Assembly: GCA_964035575.1 (NCBI GenBank)
Contig: OZ037849.1
Span: 434,001 to 498,000 of the forward strand
DNA: 64,000 nt
Direction of reading: 5' to 3'
DNA from: Rhynchopus sp. YZ270_cl-10
Lineage: Eukaryota > Euglenozoa > Diplonemea > Diplonemida > Diplonemidae
Both the position numbers and the translations under genes were made by a program. How positions within the stretch are numbered: the stretch's first letter is position 1; the number at the start of each line of letters is the position of its first letter. This document shows, piece by piece, positions 60,659 through 64,000 of this stretch. The notes beneath the pieces were generated by a model. The model was not told the DNA's origin. It saw only the letters and a list, made by a program, of their open reading frames with translations, and ran no database searches.

Positions 60659-60880
60659 GCGGACCCCGCGCGGACCCTTGACTCTGGCACTCTGGCTGTA
60701 CCTGTGTACCTGTGTACCTGTGTACCTGTGTACCTGTGTACCTGTGTACCTGTGTACCTGTGTACCTGTGTACCTGTGTACCTGTGTACCTGTGTACCTG
60801 TGTACCTGTGTACCTGTGTACCTGTGTACCTGTGTACCTGTGTACCCCCAGTGCCAGTCAGGGTCCGCGCGGGGTACCCC
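60659..60880. repeat. 8-bp array CTGTGTAC enclosed in an inverted repeat
   Basis: About 19 copies of the unit (60,697-60,847). Arms on both sides match as inverted repeats: CCCCGCGCGGACCCTTGACT then CTGGCACT on the left, and AGTGCCAGTCAGGGTCCGCG on the right. Confidence 0.85.
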
Positions 60881-62639
60881 AGGGGGTACCCCCGGGGGTA
60901 GTCTGGGGGGTACCCCATGGGGTACCCCTCAGATTTGGGGGGTACCCCATGGGGTAGTCTGGGGGGTACCCCATGGGGTACCCCCCGCGGACCCTACCCT
61001 AAGGGTAGGAATGGGCCACCGTGTACCCCAAGCCGTTTTTTGGACCCACTCAGAGATTACGCTCCACGTGTGGAACGTATGGAAATCCATACGTGAATTG
61101 TTTTTGAAAAGGTGGAATCCATACGTGTCCATACTTAGGTAATTTGGGTTTTGGATTGGGGCTGGGGTGGGGTAGGTGAGGGGTGGGGCTCCGCCCCCAC
61201 CTCTCACCTACCCCCTACAGAATCCTATTTGTAGGAGACAATTTTCTATTTTACCGGAAAAGGAGCATGCAGCATGGTGAAAGAAAAAAAGTAGCGTACC
61301 GTGCGCCTGCGGCGCTAGATTGCAGTACACCCTTCCCATGACATAATAGGCAATTTTAATCGCAATTTTTAGAAATGTTGCATACCGTGGCTTCGCCAGT
61401 GCCATGACTGATGATTTCTCCAGTTCTTCGAACTTTCACAGCCCTTCTCAACTAACTTTGCCAGGGAGAGCGCGCGCGAAGCGCGAATTGTTTTTGCTTA
61501 GAATTGTACGTGTTGGAAATCCATACGTACTTTTTTTTATTTTTGGGGGAGCTGCGTAATCCCTGGACCCACTTTTGAGTTTTGGTTTTTGGGACTTTCC
61601 AACCGGTAAAGGGACCCCAGATGCAAATGTTTGATCGTACCTGGCCGCAATTGAAAGATTTTGAACACGGCTTTCAATTCCATTTTTTAAGTACCTATCC
61701 CCCCCGTGGATATGTCCGGACCCATTTTGATGTGTTTTTGCCCGGCACTTTCCTGAAAATTTTCCGGACATATCCACATATGAGGGGAGATGTCCCGCCA
61801 ACGTGCGGGGCCGAAAGCTCGGAATGGGTTTTTGCCCGTAAACTCGTGTTTTTTTTTTTTTTTTTGAAATATGATTTTGAAATATGAAATATGATATATG
61901 ATGCCCCCCAAAACCCCTTCTTACCGATAGCCCTGATGTTTGCATCTCATAGAAAAGTAGCGCACCGTGCGCCTGCGACGTAGCTAAAAATTACAGCCAC
62001 ACCGTTTTCGGCACTTTTTGCACACAGAACTCCTGTGTTGCCAAACAACGTCCGCCAAGGTGCCCTGTACCCACCTGGGTGCCTGACCCAGACTTCGCCA
62101 CGTCACACCTCTTCACAGACACATTTTTTGTGAAGAGTTGTGAAAAGTTGTGAATTGAAATGAAAATTTCTAAAATCCCATACCTCGGAACACCCCACAA
62201 AATTTAGATCTTTTAGCACCCCATAATGAGTAAAGGGCAAGCAGCCCTGCATAATAGAAGAGTGTGTATGAGTGGTGTGAGATAAAAGGTAAAAATGGGT
62301 GGGGTTTTGCTTGTACGGCCCTGTACGTGCACGTTCGGTCCTATACGTTCTTGTACACACCTATAAGCTGGGTGAAAATCAGGTGGACAGTGTGTTCAAA
62401 AAAAAAAGAACGACGTGGTATTGTTTTCATTTCTATCTGCATGTCAAAGAGTGCAAAACTCCAAACCAGTAAAACCCTACCTGATAGTGTATGATGTGGG
62501 TACCAACTACACAAAAGACGAATGGGGGTTTTTATCATTCCCTGTTCTGTAGTGCACGGGCGTGGCACGAAATACCATTCTGTTCTTATATTTTCCAACC
62601 ACTCCTCCACAAGAACACAGGTAACTGACGGGAGGGGAG
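60870..62639. other. Repeat-rich spacer before the last cyclase gene
   Basis: Contents: GGGGTACCCC repeats (60,870-61,005), ATCCATACGT-type repeats (61,080-61,135 and 61,505-61,530), a palindrome of GGGGGTGGGGC/GCCCCCACC type (61,165-61,212), copies of CGTGCGCCTGCGGCGC, the interspersed repeat of 46.7/53.8 kb (61,690-61,930) and the TTCACAACT-type repeat (62,110-62,210). The last 50 bp before 62,640 match the other cyclase 5' flanks. Confidence 0.55.
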
Positions 62640-64000
62640 ATGGGGATGCAGTGTCTCAATGGCGTGCTCTCCTTGGACGGGACACTGAGCAGGAAAAAGA
62701 AGGAGTTGCGCACACAGTTCTTCATCTTTGGCTGTGCGGGTTGGGTGGCAACCGTATTTTCCATGGCGGTGACGTTAGCTAGACAGCTGCTATACCCTGT
62801 CATATATCCTATCAGCTTAGCAGCGACGGTGATGCTCATACTTGCGTTCAGCATTGCGGTCTGTGCAGTGCTGTGCAGGGTTCCGTTGACAACAAGGGTG
62901 GTGGTGGGCACGCTGTACATGATCACATGTGGATTGTTGATGTGGGATTTGAGTGGACGAACAATTTTCAGAGAAGGATGGCCTCTCCTCGTGATCATCA
63001 TCGACATGCTGCTTGTGATGCAGGTGCCCGCACGGTACAGTCTCGGGCTTGTGGGTTTCATTATCATGTGGTTGTTGCTGCTTGGTGTTGAGGAAAGCTT
63101 CAGGTTTGGTCTGTTCGAACTGCCTGGGATGCCTGAACAGGAGGGTGAGTTCGGACGGCTGCATTACTTGAAGGAGAAGTTTGACTGTGAGACACCACCC
63201 TGTCCAGTGGACTTCCCCTCAGCTCCCCTATTAACTGCAGTGACTGTGTTTGTGATTGACTTCATCGTGACACGTGGTTTCGCACATGAGGTGCTGAAGG
63301 AGCAGGCATCAATGGAGCGGACGATCAACGCTGTGCAGGAGATTGCGTCGTTGCTCGCAAAGTACGACGTGGAAGGTGTGGCACGGATGCTTGCGACACG
63401 TGGCTCAGAGCTGCCTGAGGAGATGTACGAGACGCTGCAGACAATGGAGAAGAACCTGCGCCGCTACAAGCCCTACCTCCCTGCTGCGCTGTTTGAGGAG
63501 ATGGAGGTGGATGGGGTACAGCAGGAGCACAGGTCTGTGGCACCACCTGGTCTAGCCAACGAGACAGCAACAATTGTGTTCACAGACATCCGTGCATCAA
63601 CATCGATCTGGGAACATGCACCTGAAGGGATGCGTGCTGGGCTGAAGATCCACAACACTGTGATACGTGAGGTGATGCAGATGTTTGGTGGGTACGAAGT
63701 CAAAACTATCGGTGATGCCTTCATGGTTGCCTTCACATCAACACAGGACGGGATGAACTTCGGTCTGCGTGTGCACGAACTCCTGCGTGAAGCTGTCTGG
63801 CCTGATTCACTACTTGAGGATGCACCAATCTGTGCTGAACAGGGACCACTTTGGGGAGGACTGACTGTGCGCATTGGTGTGAACACTGGCCCTGTGAGTG
63901 CGGAGGAGAACGCACTGACGGGACGGACAGACTATTTTGGCCACACAGTGAACGTTGCTGCACGCCTTGAGAGCACATGCAATCCTGGTGCTGTTGCCAT
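62640..64000 (+). CDS. Six-helix membrane adenylate cyclase, 3' part outside the window
   Basis: 453 codons are present before the window ends. Domain order matches the gene at 32,788: six helices, linker, YKPYLPAALFEEMEV, then a class III catalytic domain with FTDIRAS, VKTIGDAF, TDYFGH and TVNVAARLES, so all key catalytic residues visible up to the window end are intact. The segment between helices 1 and 2 is four residues longer than in other copies (LLYPVIYPISLAATVML) and is the most diverged region. The catalytic part is almost identical to that of 32,788 in DNA as well as in protein. Presumably it continues into a degenerate second cyclase-like domain. Confidence 0.88.
   Translation, partial: MGMQCLNGVLSLDGTLSRKKKELRTQFFIFGCAGWVATVFSMAVTLARQLLYPVIYPISLAATVMLILAFSIAVCAVLCRVPLTTRVVVGTLYMITCGLLMWDLSGRTIFREGWPLLVIIIDMLLVMQVPARYSLGLVGFIIMWLLLLGVEESFRFGLFELPGMPEQEGEFGRLHYLKEKFDCETPPCPVDFPSAPLLTAVTVFVIDFIVTRGFAHEVLKEQASMERTINAVQEIASLLAKYDVEGVARMLATRGSELPEEMYETLQTMEKNLRRYKPYLPAALFEEMEVDGVQQEHRSVAPPGLANETATIVFTDIRASTSIWEHAPEGMRAGLKIHNTVIREVMQMFGGYEVKTIGDAFMVAFTSTQDGMNFGLRVHELLREAVWPDSLLEDAPICAEQGPLWGGLTVRIGVNTGPVSAEENALTGRTDYFGHTVNVAARLESTCNPGAVA

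Overview
The window looks like nuclear DNA of a free-living, intron-poor unicellular eukaryote. Long uninterrupted genes encode eukaryotic signature proteins: the actin nucleation promoter WASH, a Pcf11-like pre-mRNA cleavage factor, a PH-domain protein, a WSC-domain membrane protein and six-helix membrane adenylate cyclases. All eleven confidently called genes, including the cyclase cut by the window end, lie on the plus strand, and most start 10-22 nt after a pyrimidine-rich stretch ending in AG. One-way gene order plus pyrimidine tract/AG acceptors is what euglenozoans with polycistronic transcription and spliced-leader trans-splicing show. The very low gene density and repeat load would suit a diplonemid-like or bodonid-like genome. 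That placement is an inference; I found no spliced-leader gene, rRNA or convincing tRNA.

Layout. 1-9 kb: a gene for a ubiquitin-like/WD40 propeller protein with a stray fragment of a paralogue in front, a short cyclase-like gene, and a gene with a split PH domain. 9-25 kb: no intact gene. This stretch holds a perfect 145-bp palindrome nested in an inverted-repeat element, a 5.7-kb interval between identical 376-bp direct repeats (with a LINE-like 3' fragment, about 22 copies of a 54-bp satellite and a decayed elongation factor 2 copy), a (TTTTG)n run and a 1.6-kb array of a 7-bp unit. 25-41 kb: the Pcf11-like gene, the WSC/polytopic membrane gene, a full-length adenylate cyclase, a small hAT-type transposon remnant, a ubiquitin-like/ankyrin-like gene and WASH. 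41-52 kb: three nearly identical 591-residue cyclase-like genes in tandem, each with duplicated flanks. 52-62.6 kb: a repeat-dense zone of satellites, foldback elements and arrays of 8-, 9- and 40-bp units. From 62,640 to the end runs the start of a second full-length cyclase.

The dominant biology is a locally expanding cyclase family. Two members keep a canonical class III catalytic domain, with every expected catalytic residue visible in the complete one. Four others keep the same membrane domain and signalling linker but lack that domain and carry only a degenerate cyclase-like domain whose catalytic residues are nearly all replaced. The second unusual layer is intergenic: at least seven families of short (30-120 bp) dispersed sequences recur between genes, several with small hairpins, and three tandem arrays are built on related units of 7, 8 and 9 bp (CTGTGTA, CTGTGTAC, CTGTGTATA).
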